Part shown: positions 24,642-32,416 of the stretch, one piece after another | Layout: each line of letters starts with the position of its first letter | Numbering within the stretch: position 1 is the first letter of the stretch | DNA from: Planctomycetota bacterium | GTDB taxonomy: Bacteria; Planctomycetota; Phycisphaerae; Phycisphaerales; UBA1924 | Direction of reading: 5' to 3' | DNA length: 37,674 bases | Assembly: GCA_024276195.1 (NCBI GenBank) | Contig: JAJRXR010000046.1 | Span: 1-37,674, forward strand | Program-made: the position numbers and the translations under genes | The notes under the pieces: model-generated | The model's database searches: none | Seen by the model: only the letters and a program-made list of their open reading frames with translations | What the model was told of the DNA's origin: nothing

Positions 24642-25832
24642 ATGACGACCGCGACGACCACAAGCCGTCAGACCAGCACCGATCCGCTGGCCCTGATCGA
24701 CGTCGATCACGTCCGCTTCTACGTCGGCAACGCCAAGCAGGCGGCCTACTTCTACGCCCACACCTTCGGCTTCCACATCTCCCAGGTCGCCGACCTGACC
24801 ACCGGCTCGCGCGACGAGGCCGACTACCTGCTCACCCAGGGCAACATCCGCCTCATGCTCACCACCCCGCTTGACAGCGACCACCCCGCCGCCGAAGAAA
24901 TCAAGCTCTACGGCGACGGCGTCAAGGACATCGCCTTCACCGTCTTCGACGCCGAGAGCGCGTACGACCTGGCCATCAAGAACGGCGGCGTCAGCGCAGC
25001 CGAGCCCCGCACCCTCACCGACGAGCGCGGCTCCGTCACCGTCGCGTCCATCAAGACCTACGGGCGCGTTGTGCACAGCTTCGTCAGCCGCACCGGCGCG
25101 TACGCGCTGCCCGACATCAAGAACGGCGCCGAGTTCATGCCCGTGTTCAAGAAGATGACCTCGCCCGTCAACGACTACTACGCCGCCAACCCCTGCGGCC
25201 TCAAATACATCGACCACTGCGTCGGCAACGTCGAAGAGGGCAAGATGAACCACTGGGTGCAGTGGTACGAGGACGTCATGGGCTTCAAGATGTTCAAGCA
25301 CTTCGACGACGCCGACATCTCGACGGAGTACTCCGCGCTCATGTCCAAGGTCATGGCCTCCGGTAATAACCTCATCAAGATGCCCATCAACGAGCCCGCC
25401 GAGGGGAAAAAGAAATCCCAGATCCAGGAGTACCTGGAATGGCACAACATGACCCCCGGCTGCCAGCACCTGGCCATGCGGACCGACGACGAGTTGGGCT
25501 CCGTCGCCGAACTCCGCCGGCGCGGCGTCGATTTCCTCAACCTGCCCGATTCCTATTACGAGCAGGTCTGGGACCGCGTCAATAAAACCCTGGTCGCCCA
25601 CGGGCACGAGCCGGTCAAGGAGGACCACGAGAAGATCAAGGATCTCGGCGTGCTGGTGGACGCCGACGACGAGGGCTACCTGCTCCAGCTCTTCACCAAG
25701 CCCCTGCAGGACCGCCCGACGCTCTTCTTCGAGATCATCAGCCGCCACGGCTCCCAGTCCTTCGGCAAGGGCAACTTCAAGGCCCTCTTCGAGGCCCTGG
25801 AAATCGAGCAGGATCGGCGGGGGAATCTGTGA
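24642..25832 (+). CDS. hppD: 4-hydroxyphenylpyruvate dioxygenase
   Basis: This 396-residue Fe(II) dioxygenase turns 4-hydroxyphenylpyruvate into homogentisate in tyrosine catabolism. It has two vicinal-oxygen-chelate halves. The iron ligands are His192 (KYIDHCVGN), His276 (GCQHLAM) and Glu364 (LFFEIIS), with spacing near that of known enzymes. The C-terminal GKGNFKALFEALE helix that gates the active site is intact. The start is ATG 24642. Codons are almost uniformly C-ending (AAC, TAC, ATC, GCC), more so than in neighbours, suggesting high expression. No homogentisate dioxygenase or other tyrosine genes are in view. Its TGA overlaps the GTG of the low-GC gene downstream. Confidence 0.95.
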   Translation: MTTATTTSRQTSTDPLALIDVDHVRFYVGNAKQAAYFYAHTFGFHISQVADLTTGSRDEADYLLTQGNIRLMLTTPLDSDHPAAEEIKLYGDGVKDIAFTVFDAESAYDLAIKNGGVSAAEPRTLTDERGSVTVASIKTYGRVVHSFVSRTGAYALPDIKNGAEFMPVFKKMTSPVNDYYAANPCGLKYIDHCVGNVEEGKMNHWVQWYEDVMGFKMFKHFDDADISTEYSALMSKVMASGNNLIKMPINEPAEGKKKSQIQEYLEWHNMTPGCQHLAMRTDDELGSVAELRRRGVDFLNLPDSYYEQVWDRVNKTLVAHGHEPVKEDHEKIKDLGVLVDADDEGYLLQLFTKPLQDRPTLFFEIISRHGSQSFGKGNFKALFEALEIEQDRRGNL

Positions 25833-27052
25833 GGCATCGGTTCAGGGCAAGGCGAATCGAGGCTAAAGCCGAAAAAAGGCCGCTTTATAAGGTGGCGATC
25901 GCGATTCATAAGCAAGATAACGCCGCTCGGCGGAGGCGAAGATACAAGAGGCTGCTGGATACCTACTGGAGCCCGTTCATAATTGCCTCCGGCGTGATCG
26001 CGATCCTGGTGGTTGCGGCATGGCCAATCATGCTTTTATTTACTGAAGGCGCGCTGCAAAGACTGGAGTTATGGGCTGAACTGATTGCTGGTGTTTCATT
26101 AAAGGACAGGTCGTCATTGGCTGCAGGAGCTATCGCGGTTCCTGTCACGCTTCCTGTAATTGCTCTGGGAACGGCAATCGCTGCGCGTCAATCATATCTA
26201 AACAAGCTTTGCCAAATCGCTGATGACAAGCGGAAGATTCGGTCGCAGACAATTGAGCATCTTCGTCTTACAATCAACAAGTTCCGGAATGACGAGCAGG
26301 AGTTTATGGCAGACGTGACGGACTTGTACATGTTCGGGGATTTACCGTCTCGTGTTTCTGTGTTTCGAGAGGCAGTCCATGCAAAGGCCCGAAAAGATGC
26401 GGATAGCTGCCACGCCGATGATTATGAACGCTCGCTCGATTGCGTCCTCAGAAATCTTCGCCAGCCGGGAACATTTGCGAGAGATCACAAGCGGCCAATT
26501 GTTAATACAAAAATTGTTGATCTCGCTCGTGGCTACTATCCGCTATTTTCGTTTATGTGGGGGCACCTTATGAATCACGAGGCGCTGGGGCTGGGGTTGG
26601 CCCGAAAGTCCTTCGGAATTCGAACACTCGATGGCATCTCTGGGCCACAGATTGTTGATACGTACTTGACATGGGAAGCGTTTGTCAAGTCGGTGCGCGG
26701 AATCGATGGCTACAGGACCGCATTTCGCCAGTTTCAGTGGCTTGCATCGGTGATTGTGATGCTTCGTGCAGCCAGAAGCGCAGCGAAATATTACGGTATT
26801 CCAATTGCAACGATTGGTGAGCCAGATGAGCACAATATTCACTGGTTGAAGTTGGCGAAGAAAGAGTGTTTCTATCCCGACATCAACGTCGCGTACTATC
26901 GCCCTAGAACATCAAGTGTCTTGGAGCCGGTTATGGTATGTGTGGCTCAAGCAAAAAATATCAAGGATTACAAGGATCGGTTAGATGAGGAAATTAATCA
27001 CATAACGAATAATGTGGCCGTGAGAAAGTTCAGGGCCGGCTTAGTTAGCTAG
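25829..27052 (+). CDS. Low-GC membrane protein of unknown function, probably acquired
   Basis: This is a 407-residue protein. The first in-frame start is GTG 25829, overlapping the HPPD stop; a later start cannot be excluded. Residues 1-45 are very basic (RHRFRARR, ARRRRRYKR). Two membrane helices follow at about 50-71 and 97-118. The remaining 290 residues are soluble and helical, with many Arg/Lys. I recognise no domain; the two-helix plus cytoplasmic part layout is shared with several defence and signalling proteins, but that is not evidence of function. GC is about 45-50 percent by eye against about 70 around it, and codon use (ATT, AAA, TTA, GAT) is unlike its neighbours. That points to transfer. 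Hairpin repeats begin at its very end. Confidence 0.8.
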   Translation: MRHRFRARRIEAKAEKRPLYKVAIAIHKQDNAARRRRRYKRLLDTYWSPFIIASGVIAILVVAAWPIMLLFTEGALQRLELWAELIAGVSLKDRSSLAAGAIAVPVTLPVIALGTAIAARQSYLNKLCQIADDKRKIRSQTIEHLRLTINKFRNDEQEFMADVTDLYMFGDLPSRVSVFREAVHAKARKDADSCHADDYERSLDCVLRNLRQPGTFARDHKRPIVNTKIVDLARGYYPLFSFMWGHLMNHEALGLGLARKSFGIRTLDGISGPQIVDTYLTWEAFVKSVRGIDGYRTAFRQFQWLASVIVMLRAARSAAKYYGIPIATIGEPDEHNIHWLKLAKKECFYPDINVAYYRPRTSSVLEPVMVCVAQAKNIKDYKDRLDEEINHITNNVAVRKFRAGLVS

Positions 27053-27154
27053 CCGGGTGCCGTGGACGATATCGCGCCAAGCGTGGGCTAACTTGCGCCA
27101 AGCGTCTGCGCACGCCGGGTGCCGTGGAGACGCCGTCTTCGGCTTCTCCACGAG
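27048..27154. repeat. Intergenic hairpin repeats, one partial and one full copy
   Basis: A partial copy (GCTAGCCGGGTGCCGTGGA, 27048-27066) is followed by two GCGCCAAGCG direct repeats (27074, 27096). A full copy then runs at 27114-27154: GCCGGGTGCC, then GTGGAGA...TCTCCAC arms enclosing GCCG-TCTT-CGGC. The same unit lies at 28064-28107 in the same orientation, on the other side of the SDR gene. The rest of the gap (to 27258) shows no gene. Confidence 0.8.
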
Positions 27155-27258
27155 ACCTGCCAAATGCCTCGGCGTCCGCCGCCGAGCGCGATTCGGCCCG
27201 TAAGGTCGCAAGCGCGTTGCTCAAGATCGTCAGTGCTCAGCCGGGCGCAGGCCCACAG

Positions 27259-27960
27259 CTACACGGACCGCGTGAGACCGCCATCGACGCGGAGGTTCTG
27301 CCCCGTGATGTACGCCGCGCCGTCCGACGCGAGGAAGGCGATCACCTCCGCGATCTCGCGGCACGTCCCGTACCGCCCCAGCGGGATGCGCCCGCGGATT
27401 TCGGGCGACTCCGGGAAGCTGTCGATGAAGCCGGGCAGGACGTTGTTCATGCGGATGTTGTCGCCCGCGTACGTGTCGGCGAACAGCTTGGTGAACGACG
27501 CCAGTCCGGCCCGGATGACGCCCGAGGTTGGGAAGTCGCGGTCGGGCTCGAAGGCGTTGAGGGTGGAGATGTTGATGATCACGCCCGAGCGCTGCCGCTG
27601 CATGATCGGCGTGACGATCCGGGCCGCGCGGACCACGTTGAGCATGTAGACCTCGAGGGCGGTGTGCCAGTCCTCGTCGCTCAGCTCGAGGATCGGCCCA
27701 CGCGGGCCGTGCCCGGCGCTGTTGACCAGCACATCCACCCGACCCCACAACTCGACGGCTCGATCGAAGATCCGCCCCAGGTCATCGCTGGACCGGTTGG
27801 ACCCGGTCACCCCGATCCCCCCGAGCGACTCGCCCAACGCGGCCCCCTTGCCCGAGGAGGACAGCACGCCGACGCGGTACCCACCCTCGGAGAGCGTGCG
27901 TGCAGCCTCCGCGCCCATACCGCTCCCGCCCCCGATGACGATGGCGACCTTGTCGCTCAT
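27259..27960 (-). CDS. SDR-family protein with replaced catalytic Tyr/Lys
   Basis: This 233-residue short-chain dehydrogenase fold is read from ATG 27960 (MSDKVAIVIGG), with GGGAG upstream. The nucleotide motif GGGSGMG (10-16), the NSAGHG motif and the ISTLN serine region are present, and it ends in YITGQNLRVDGGLTRSV like FabG-type proteins. The usual YxxxK is replaced. By alignment, TSGVIRAGLASFTK places Ser where Tyr and Arg where Lys should be. I believe a related bacterial subfamily with TSxVxRAGL exists, so this may be a conserved divergent group, not a decayed enzyme. It is flanked on both sides by the same hairpin repeat and has no operon partner. Confidence 0.88.
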   Translation of the reverse strand: MSDKVAIVIGGGSGMGAEAARTLSEGGYRVGVLSSSGKGAALGESLGGIGVTGSNRSSDDLGRIFDRAVELWGRVDVLVNSAGHGPRGPILELSDEDWHTALEVYMLNVVRAARIVTPIMQRQRSGVIINISTLNAFEPDRDFPTSGVIRAGLASFTKLFADTYAGDNIRMNNVLPGFIDSFPESPEIRGRIPLGRYGTCREIAEVIAFLASDGAAYITGQNLRVDGGLTRSV

Positions 27961-28063
27961 GATGACTCTCACTCCCTGCCGCTGCGGCGTACTAAAGAGA
28001 CACCCTACGCGCCTTGCGGTCCCTGTCCAACCTCCCGTTCACTTCTTCTTGAGCAACCCTATC

Positions 28064-28107
28064 GCTAGCCGGGCGCCATGGAGACGCCGCTTCGGCTTCT
28101 CCACGAG
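28064..28107. repeat. Hairpin repeat, second full copy
   Basis: GCTAGCCGGGCGCCATGGAG begins this copy, which continues through GACGCCG-CTT-CGGC-TTCTCCACGAG. It differs from 27114-27154 at a few bases, and the differences keep the stem. Both copies have the same orientation and bracket the SDR gene 27259-27960. Between this and 28194 I see nothing else. Confidence 0.8.
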
Positions 28108-28193
28108 CGAGCACTAAGCCGTCCGTGGCTGCTCGCATAGAAGACTGACGCCGTCTGCGCTCCACGCGCAATCCACACGCGAAGACCGCGCAG

Positions 28194-28221
28194 AAAAGCC
28201 CCCCGACACGCGGGGAGCTTT
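28194..28221 (-). terminator. Rho-independent terminator of the beta-helix gene
   Basis: On the minus strand AAAGCTCCCCG pairs with CGGGGGGCTTT (one wobble pair) around CGTGT, ending in four T. It lies 25 bp after the TAA stop at 28246-28248. Confidence 0.88.
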
Positions 28222-28245
28222 GGGTGAGGAGTTGCATTCAGCTTC

Positions 28246-29697
28246 TTACGGGCAGCCGGCGCCGAACGCGATGAGGTACTCGACGACATCCGAGAAATCG
28301 AACACGCCGGTCGGCGGAGCGAGATCCGCGATGGGATCCTGCGAGCTGAACGCGGTCAGGAATGCGATGACATCGGAGAAGTCCAGGACGCCGAAGGGCG
28401 GCGCGAGGTCGGCCTGGCAGGGTTGCACGCCAAACTCGTAGGCGCCGCGATCGAGGTAGAGTGGCGTGCCCGACCCGGTGTTGGGCGAGGCCGGGTCGTC
28501 GAGGAACCGGTTGACCTGAGCAATGTCGAACAGTGGCCCCTGGTAGGAACCGCTGTCGGCCGAGTCGATCGCGGGCGATCCGGGCGCGGGGCGATAGTCG
28601 CCGGCGCCGGCGTCGGCGAACTGTGGATCGGCGGAACTGTTCCCGGCGCCGACGAAGCCTTGCTGGATGATGGTGAACTGAACCACGGCGCCAGCGAACG
28701 TGCCGCCGGTCCCGATGTCTGTATCGCCGCCGTTCGTGTCGGAGTTGTTCCAGAAGATGCTGTTGTAGATCCGCGTCGGAAGCGCCGGGGTGTTCCACGG
28801 GTGAATGAAGATGGCGCCGCCATTCGCCTGGTTGGCGGTGTTCTCGGTGAACGTGCAGTTGATGATCAGCGGGCCGCTGCCAACGCCGATGTAGATGCCC
28901 CCGGACTCACCGCCGCCGCCGATATGCGCGTTTCGAGCGAAGAGCGAGTTGACGATGACGGGGGAGCTTGCGTTGTTCCACATCGCGGCCCCGCCGCCCG
29001 AACTCTGATTCTCTGTAAAGGCACACCCGAAGATGCTCGGGTCGCTGTCCACGTTGCTGATCCCGGCGCCGCTCCCAGTCGCGAGGTTTCCCTCGAAACG
29101 GCACGCGCTGACGGTCATGGTGGTGTTGGTGTTTGAGAGCCCCGCTCCATTGACATCGGAACCGGATCCGTTGGCGTTCCCGCCTCGGATCGTGAATCCA
29201 TCGAGCACAGTCGAGTTGCTCCCACCGTTGCAGACAACGACGTGGTAGCTGTTCTCGCCGACGTTGACGAACCCGGGAAGATCATCGCCGTTGAGATCCC
29301 CGGAGAGAACGGTCAGAGCGTTGGTCGAGTTGCGCTGCGCCCGCTGCGACTCGAAACCAACGAAGCCGCCGTACACGCCAACGCCAGAGGGGAGCTGGAA
29401 CGAGACGGATCGCTGTCCATCGGCGGTCGGTGTGTACTGACCACCGGCGACCCAGATTTCATCGCCGGCAACGGCTGAGCCAAGGGCGTCCTGGAGATCC
29501 GTGAAGGCGCCGTTCCACGACATCCCATCTTCTCCTCCCCCGGCGAGCAGATCGACGTACCAGACCTGACTCGCTGAGGGCGAGCCACCAAGGGCTTGCG
29601 TTCCAGCAGCAAGCAGAAGGCACGCGGCCCCGGTCGCCGACATGATCGATTTGCTGGAGATCTTGTTCATGCGGATTCGTCCAATCTTGTACTGCAT
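28246..29697 (-). CDS. Secreted beta-helix protein with dockerin-like C-terminal tail
   Basis: This is a 483-residue exported protein. ATG 29697 (MQYKIGRIRMNK) has AAGGAG seven bases upstream; ATG 29670 is the alternative. The signal peptide is around IMSATGAACLLLAAGTQALGG. Residues about 40-400 carry strands with Asn/Gly-rich turns typical of right-handed parallel beta-helices (VLDGFTIRGGNANG, GGGAAMWNNASSPVIVNSLF, SGGIYIGVGSGPLIINCTFTEN in two pieces). It ends in two copies of ADLAPP-GV-DFSDVxxxLxAF and GAGCP. That tail is typical of Phycisphaerae secreted proteins and resembles dockerin type I repeats ending in Gly-Cys. It is divergent from another tail-bearing gene and ends at a strong terminator. 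Confidence 0.9.
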   Translation of the reverse strand: MQYKIGRIRMNKISSKSIMSATGAACLLLAAGTQALGGSPSASQVWYVDLLAGGGEDGMSWNGAFTDLQDALGSAVAGDEIWVAGGQYTPTADGQRSVSFQLPSGVGVYGGFVGFESQRAQRNSTNALTVLSGDLNGDDLPGFVNVGENSYHVVVCNGGSNSTVLDGFTIRGGNANGSGSDVNGAGLSNTNTTMTVSACRFEGNLATGSGAGISNVDSDPSIFGCAFTENQSSGGGAAMWNNASSPVIVNSLFARNAHIGGGGESGGIYIGVGSGPLIINCTFTENTANQANGGAIFIHPWNTPALPTRIYNSIFWNNSDTNGGDTDIGTGGTFAGAVVQFTIIQQGFVGAGNSSADPQFADAGAGDYRPAPGSPAIDSADSGSYQGPLFDIAQVNRFLDDPASPNTGSGTPLYLDRGAYEFGVQPCQADLAPPFGVLDFSDVIAFLTAFSSQDPIADLAPPTGVFDFSDVVEYLIAFGAGCP

Positions 29698-30026
29698 CGG
29701 CCTGCTCCTTTTTGGGTGTGCTGTCTTGACCGAGGGGACAGCGACGCTGCGGGCAGAAACCGGCGCGGAATTCACTCGATTGTTGAGTTGAGCGGTGTCT
29801 TCCGAGGGATCGAGGGGGAAGACCGGTCAGTGGCACGTGCTTTCGTTTCTTCATTCGCCGGGCATGTTCGCATCCTGGTCGCCATCACTTCCGATGGGAT
29901 TGGGCGCCTCTTGTTTGCGATATGGTATTGAGAATCAGGACCATCCGGTAGACTCTTGGCGTGGGGTTGGGTTGGTGGATCTTTCGTGGATCGAGGCTTG
30001 GGGCTGCGAGGAACAAGGGGAATCAG
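29698..30026. other. Intergenic region between two divergent secreted-protein genes
   Basis: The gap is 329 bases. It holds the AAGGAG site of the minus-strand gene at its left edge. At 29947-29955 there is the GGTAGACTC string also seen before the kinase, with TTGAGA (29928-29933) 15 bases upstream of TAGACT. No convincing reading frame or RNA gene is visible, so it is presumably the shared divergent promoter region. Confidence 0.5.
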
Positions 30027-30899
30027 ATGCTGCGTGTCACTGCTGCTGGGATCGTGTTGGGTGTTCCGTTGTCGATGGCGTGCGGCCAGTTCGTGAATGT
30101 GTCGGATGAGCGCACGATCTCGGTCACTGTGGATATGGAGCTGACGGACCCGGACGACGGGAAGACCGTGAACTTCTTCGGCGACTTCGATTCTGCATCG
30201 CCCGCGGCGCCGTTCATGCCGTTCACCGATATCGCGTTCGCGCGCGCCGAAGACCCGCCCATCAACTGGGGCCAGGCGTCCGGCGGGCAGCTCTCGACCG
30301 CGAGCGCAACGCTGCTCAAGGGCGAGGGGCAGACCGCGAGCGAGGGGGCGCTGGGCTTTGCGATCCCGCCGTCGTTCATGAACACGTCGGGCATCTCGCT
30401 GTATCTTGTGCGGTTCGATGTCAGCGAGCACACACTCGTGCAGCTCAGCGGCTCGATGGAGACAGTTTCCGAGTCTCAGGGCGCGGGGACTTTCGGCGCC
30501 GCCCGCATCCGACTTTCGCTCGATGACGGCGGACCGCTCCAGCCGATTGTGAGTGTGACCATTCAAAGCGTGATGACCGCCCAGGTCGATCAGACGCTGC
30601 GTCTGGCGCCGGGGAGTTATGTGCTGGAGTATCTGGCGCAGAGCGGGGTGTTCAGCGCCAGCGGGGCGGCGCCGCTGACGACGGCCAGCTTTGACGCGGA
30701 ACTCGCGTTCGCCGGGACGATGTGCAACGAGGCGGACCTGTCGGCGCCGTTCGGGTCGCTGGATTTCTCGGATGTCGTCGCGTTCCTCGTCGCGTTCGGG
30801 GCGGCGGGCCAGACGGCGGACCTCGCCGAGCCGTTCGGGGTGTTTGACTTCTCGGATGTGGTCGTGTTCCTGGACAGGTTCGCCAGCGGGTGCCCGTGA
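30027..30899 (+). CDS. Secreted protein with dockerin-like C-terminal tail
   Basis: This 290-residue protein starts at ATG 30027 behind AAGGGGAAT. The signal peptide is MLRVTAAGIVLGVPLSMACG. Residues about 20-225 form one beta-rich domain with alternating hydrophobic strands (ISVTVDMELTD, VNFFGDFDSAS, ARIRLSLDDGG, YVLEYLAQSGVFSASGAA), likely a beta sandwich I cannot name. The end holds two dockerin-like repeats, ADLSAPFGSLDFSDVVAFL and ADLAEPFGVFDFSDVVVFL, and closes with ASGCP. The neighbour at 28246 has the same tail. Both probably go to the same anchoring or sorting site. Confidence 0.85.
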   Translation: MLRVTAAGIVLGVPLSMACGQFVNVSDERTISVTVDMELTDPDDGKTVNFFGDFDSASPAAPFMPFTDIAFARAEDPPINWGQASGGQLSTASATLLKGEGQTASEGALGFAIPPSFMNTSGISLYLVRFDVSEHTLVQLSGSMETVSESQGAGTFGAARIRLSLDDGGPLQPIVSVTIQSVMTAQVDQTLRLAPGSYVLEYLAQSGVFSASGAAPLTTASFDAELAFAGTMCNEADLSAPFGSLDFSDVVAFLVAFGAAGQTADLAEPFGVFDFSDVVVFLDRFASGCP

Positions 30900-30945
30900 T
30901 CTGCGGGCGGGGGCTCGCAGACGTGCGCCTGCGTATCGTTGGGGC

Positions 30946-31419
30946 ATGAACGCCCTGCAAAAAATCCGTCAGTTGACCGATCAGATCCGCACGAGCACGA
31001 ATGGGCTGGAGGTTGTTGATGCGTGGGCGCTGGCCGAGCGTTTGCTCGGGCGGATGCCGGTGGACGCAGGCGAGGCGCAGCGGGTGTTCAAGGAAAAGGA
31101 CGCGCCGGGGCTCGAGGCGCTCGTCGCCAAGCTCGAGAACCCCGAGACCACGCCCGAGGCGCCGGCGGTCGAGGTCTCCGAGCGCGAGATGAACGACGCG
31201 CTGCGCATGTTCCGCAAGCGGATCAAGCTGGCCCGCCTCAACGACGAGTCCCGCCTCGGCGGGCGGGGCATGACGGCGGGCAAAAAATCAGACATCGCCT
31301 CGATCGAGGGGCCGAAGGAGTTTCCCCGGCGCGTCTGGAAGGCGCTGGCCAAGGCGGGCAAGCTCAGCGACGAGGGGCACGGGTTCTACACGCTCCCGCC
31401 CGAGATGAACCCGGACTGA
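30946..31419 (+). CDS. Small basic protein of unknown function
   Basis: This is a 157-residue protein from ATG 30946 (MNALQKIRQLTDQIR). Helices predominate: an N-terminal pair (1-45), an acidic Pro-Glu linker (about 60-75), then a basic helical part (EMNDALRMFRKRIKLARLN). It ends with PRRVWKALAKAGKLSDEGHGFYTLPP, which looks like a winged or small helical domain; that is an inference only. It has no signal peptide. It is 46 bp behind the secreted gene and convergent with the lipoprotein gene, whose stop is 7 bp away. I do not recognise a family. Confidence 0.75.
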   Translation: MNALQKIRQLTDQIRTSTNGLEVVDAWALAERLLGRMPVDAGEAQRVFKEKDAPGLEALVAKLENPETTPEAPAVEVSEREMNDALRMFRKRIKLARLNDESRLGGRGMTAGKKSDIASIEGPKEFPRRVWKALAKAGKLSDEGHGFYTLPPEMNPD

Positions 31420-31426
31420 GTCGCGT

Positions 31427-32299
31427 CTATTCGAGCGCGTCGAGGGCCATCCCGATGAAGATCGGCGCCGTCGCTTCGACCGCGTCGAGGTAGGCGCTCT
31501 CGGAGACGGTGTAGCGCCCGTTTGTGGCCTTGTCGGTCAGAACATCCCGGTCGGACAGCAGCGATCGGCGGGCGCTCAGTTCCGCCTCGCCTGCAGCGGT
31601 GGTCAGCAGGATCCGCGAGCCCTCCTCGAAGCTGGCGTGTCCCTGGTAGACGCCGACGCGGATGATGACGCGCACGAGCGCGTCGGCGCCGAGTTCTTCG
31701 AGCATGGCGCGACGCGCCCGGGTCTCGCGTGCGCCGCTCGGGCCGGTGATAACGCGGGCGTCGGCGCTGGCGGGCAGGACGCGCATGGTGCGCACGCGCC
31801 CGGTGTCGGCCGCCGCGAAGTTGAGCTCTTTGACTTCTCTCGCCTCGCCGGGCGCCAAGGTCTTGAAGCGAGCACGCGACTCGGCGATTTCGACGCGAGC
31901 GTTCGGGACCAGGCGCCAGCCGCGGGAGAGCAGGTCACGCTCGAGGGCGCCCCCAATGCGCCCGGCGATGTGCTCGAAGGCGGCGCCGTCGAACTCGACG
32001 TCGCGCCGCCCGACGCCCGCGGCGTTGGCGGCGAGAAAAACCGGGTGCGGCGGGATGAAGGCCGCCTGGCGGGTGTCGCCCGTCTCGAACTTGGAGGTGA
32101 CAAACTCGACGCTCGCCTCGGCGAGCACCAGGCGCCGGCCGCTGCTTGCGAGCGAGGCGCCGCCCCGCTTGGACCAGTGCTCGCTCGCGCGGACCTCCTG
32201 CTGGCGGGTCTGGGCGAGTGTTCGGGGGGCCGCCTTGCACCCAAGCAGGGCGAGCGGGACGAGGCACAGGGCGATTGCAGCGGCGGAGCGTGGGCGCAT
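31427..32299 (-). CDS. Lipoprotein of unknown function
   Basis: This 290-residue protein begins MRPRSAAAIALCLVPLALLGC, a textbook lipoprotein signal with LLGC. The mature part has long helices and strands (LVLAEASVEFVTSKFETGD, FEHIAGRIGGALERDLLSR, LVRVIIRVGVYQGHASFEEG), giving a resemblance to LPS-assembly or curli-type accessory lipoproteins that I cannot pin to a family. It ends in TAG, convergent with the small gene ending at 31419. It diverges from the PrpD gene, with 117 bp in between. Confidence 0.82.
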   Translation of the reverse strand: MRPRSAAAIALCLVPLALLGCKAAPRTLAQTRQQEVRASEHWSKRGGASLASSGRRLVLAEASVEFVTSKFETGDTRQAAFIPPHPVFLAANAAGVGRRDVEFDGAAFEHIAGRIGGALERDLLSRGWRLVPNARVEIAESRARFKTLAPGEAREVKELNFAAADTGRVRTMRVLPASADARVITGPSGARETRARRAMLEELGADALVRVIIRVGVYQGHASFEEGSRILLTTAAGEAELSARRSLLSDRDVLTDKATNGRYTVSESAYLDAVEATAPIFIGMALDALE

Positions 32300-32416
32300 G
32301 GGCGGAGGGTAGGGGGAACGCCCAAGGGGGGCGGGGGCGACTCTCGCCAGAGCTGGCGCGCGCTATCCTTCCGCCCACCAGACGCCGAGACCCGGCGATT
32401 CACAACGGAGTTCGAG

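Noticed and set aside
26352-26842. Alternative frames within the low-GC gene (73 and 99 codons)
   Set aside because: They are shorter, lie wholly inside the 407-codon frame and show no domain or ribosome site.
4306-31429. Global reassignment of TAG to an amino acid
   Set aside because: Several genes end at TAG with natural termini; only two genes are interrupted by it.
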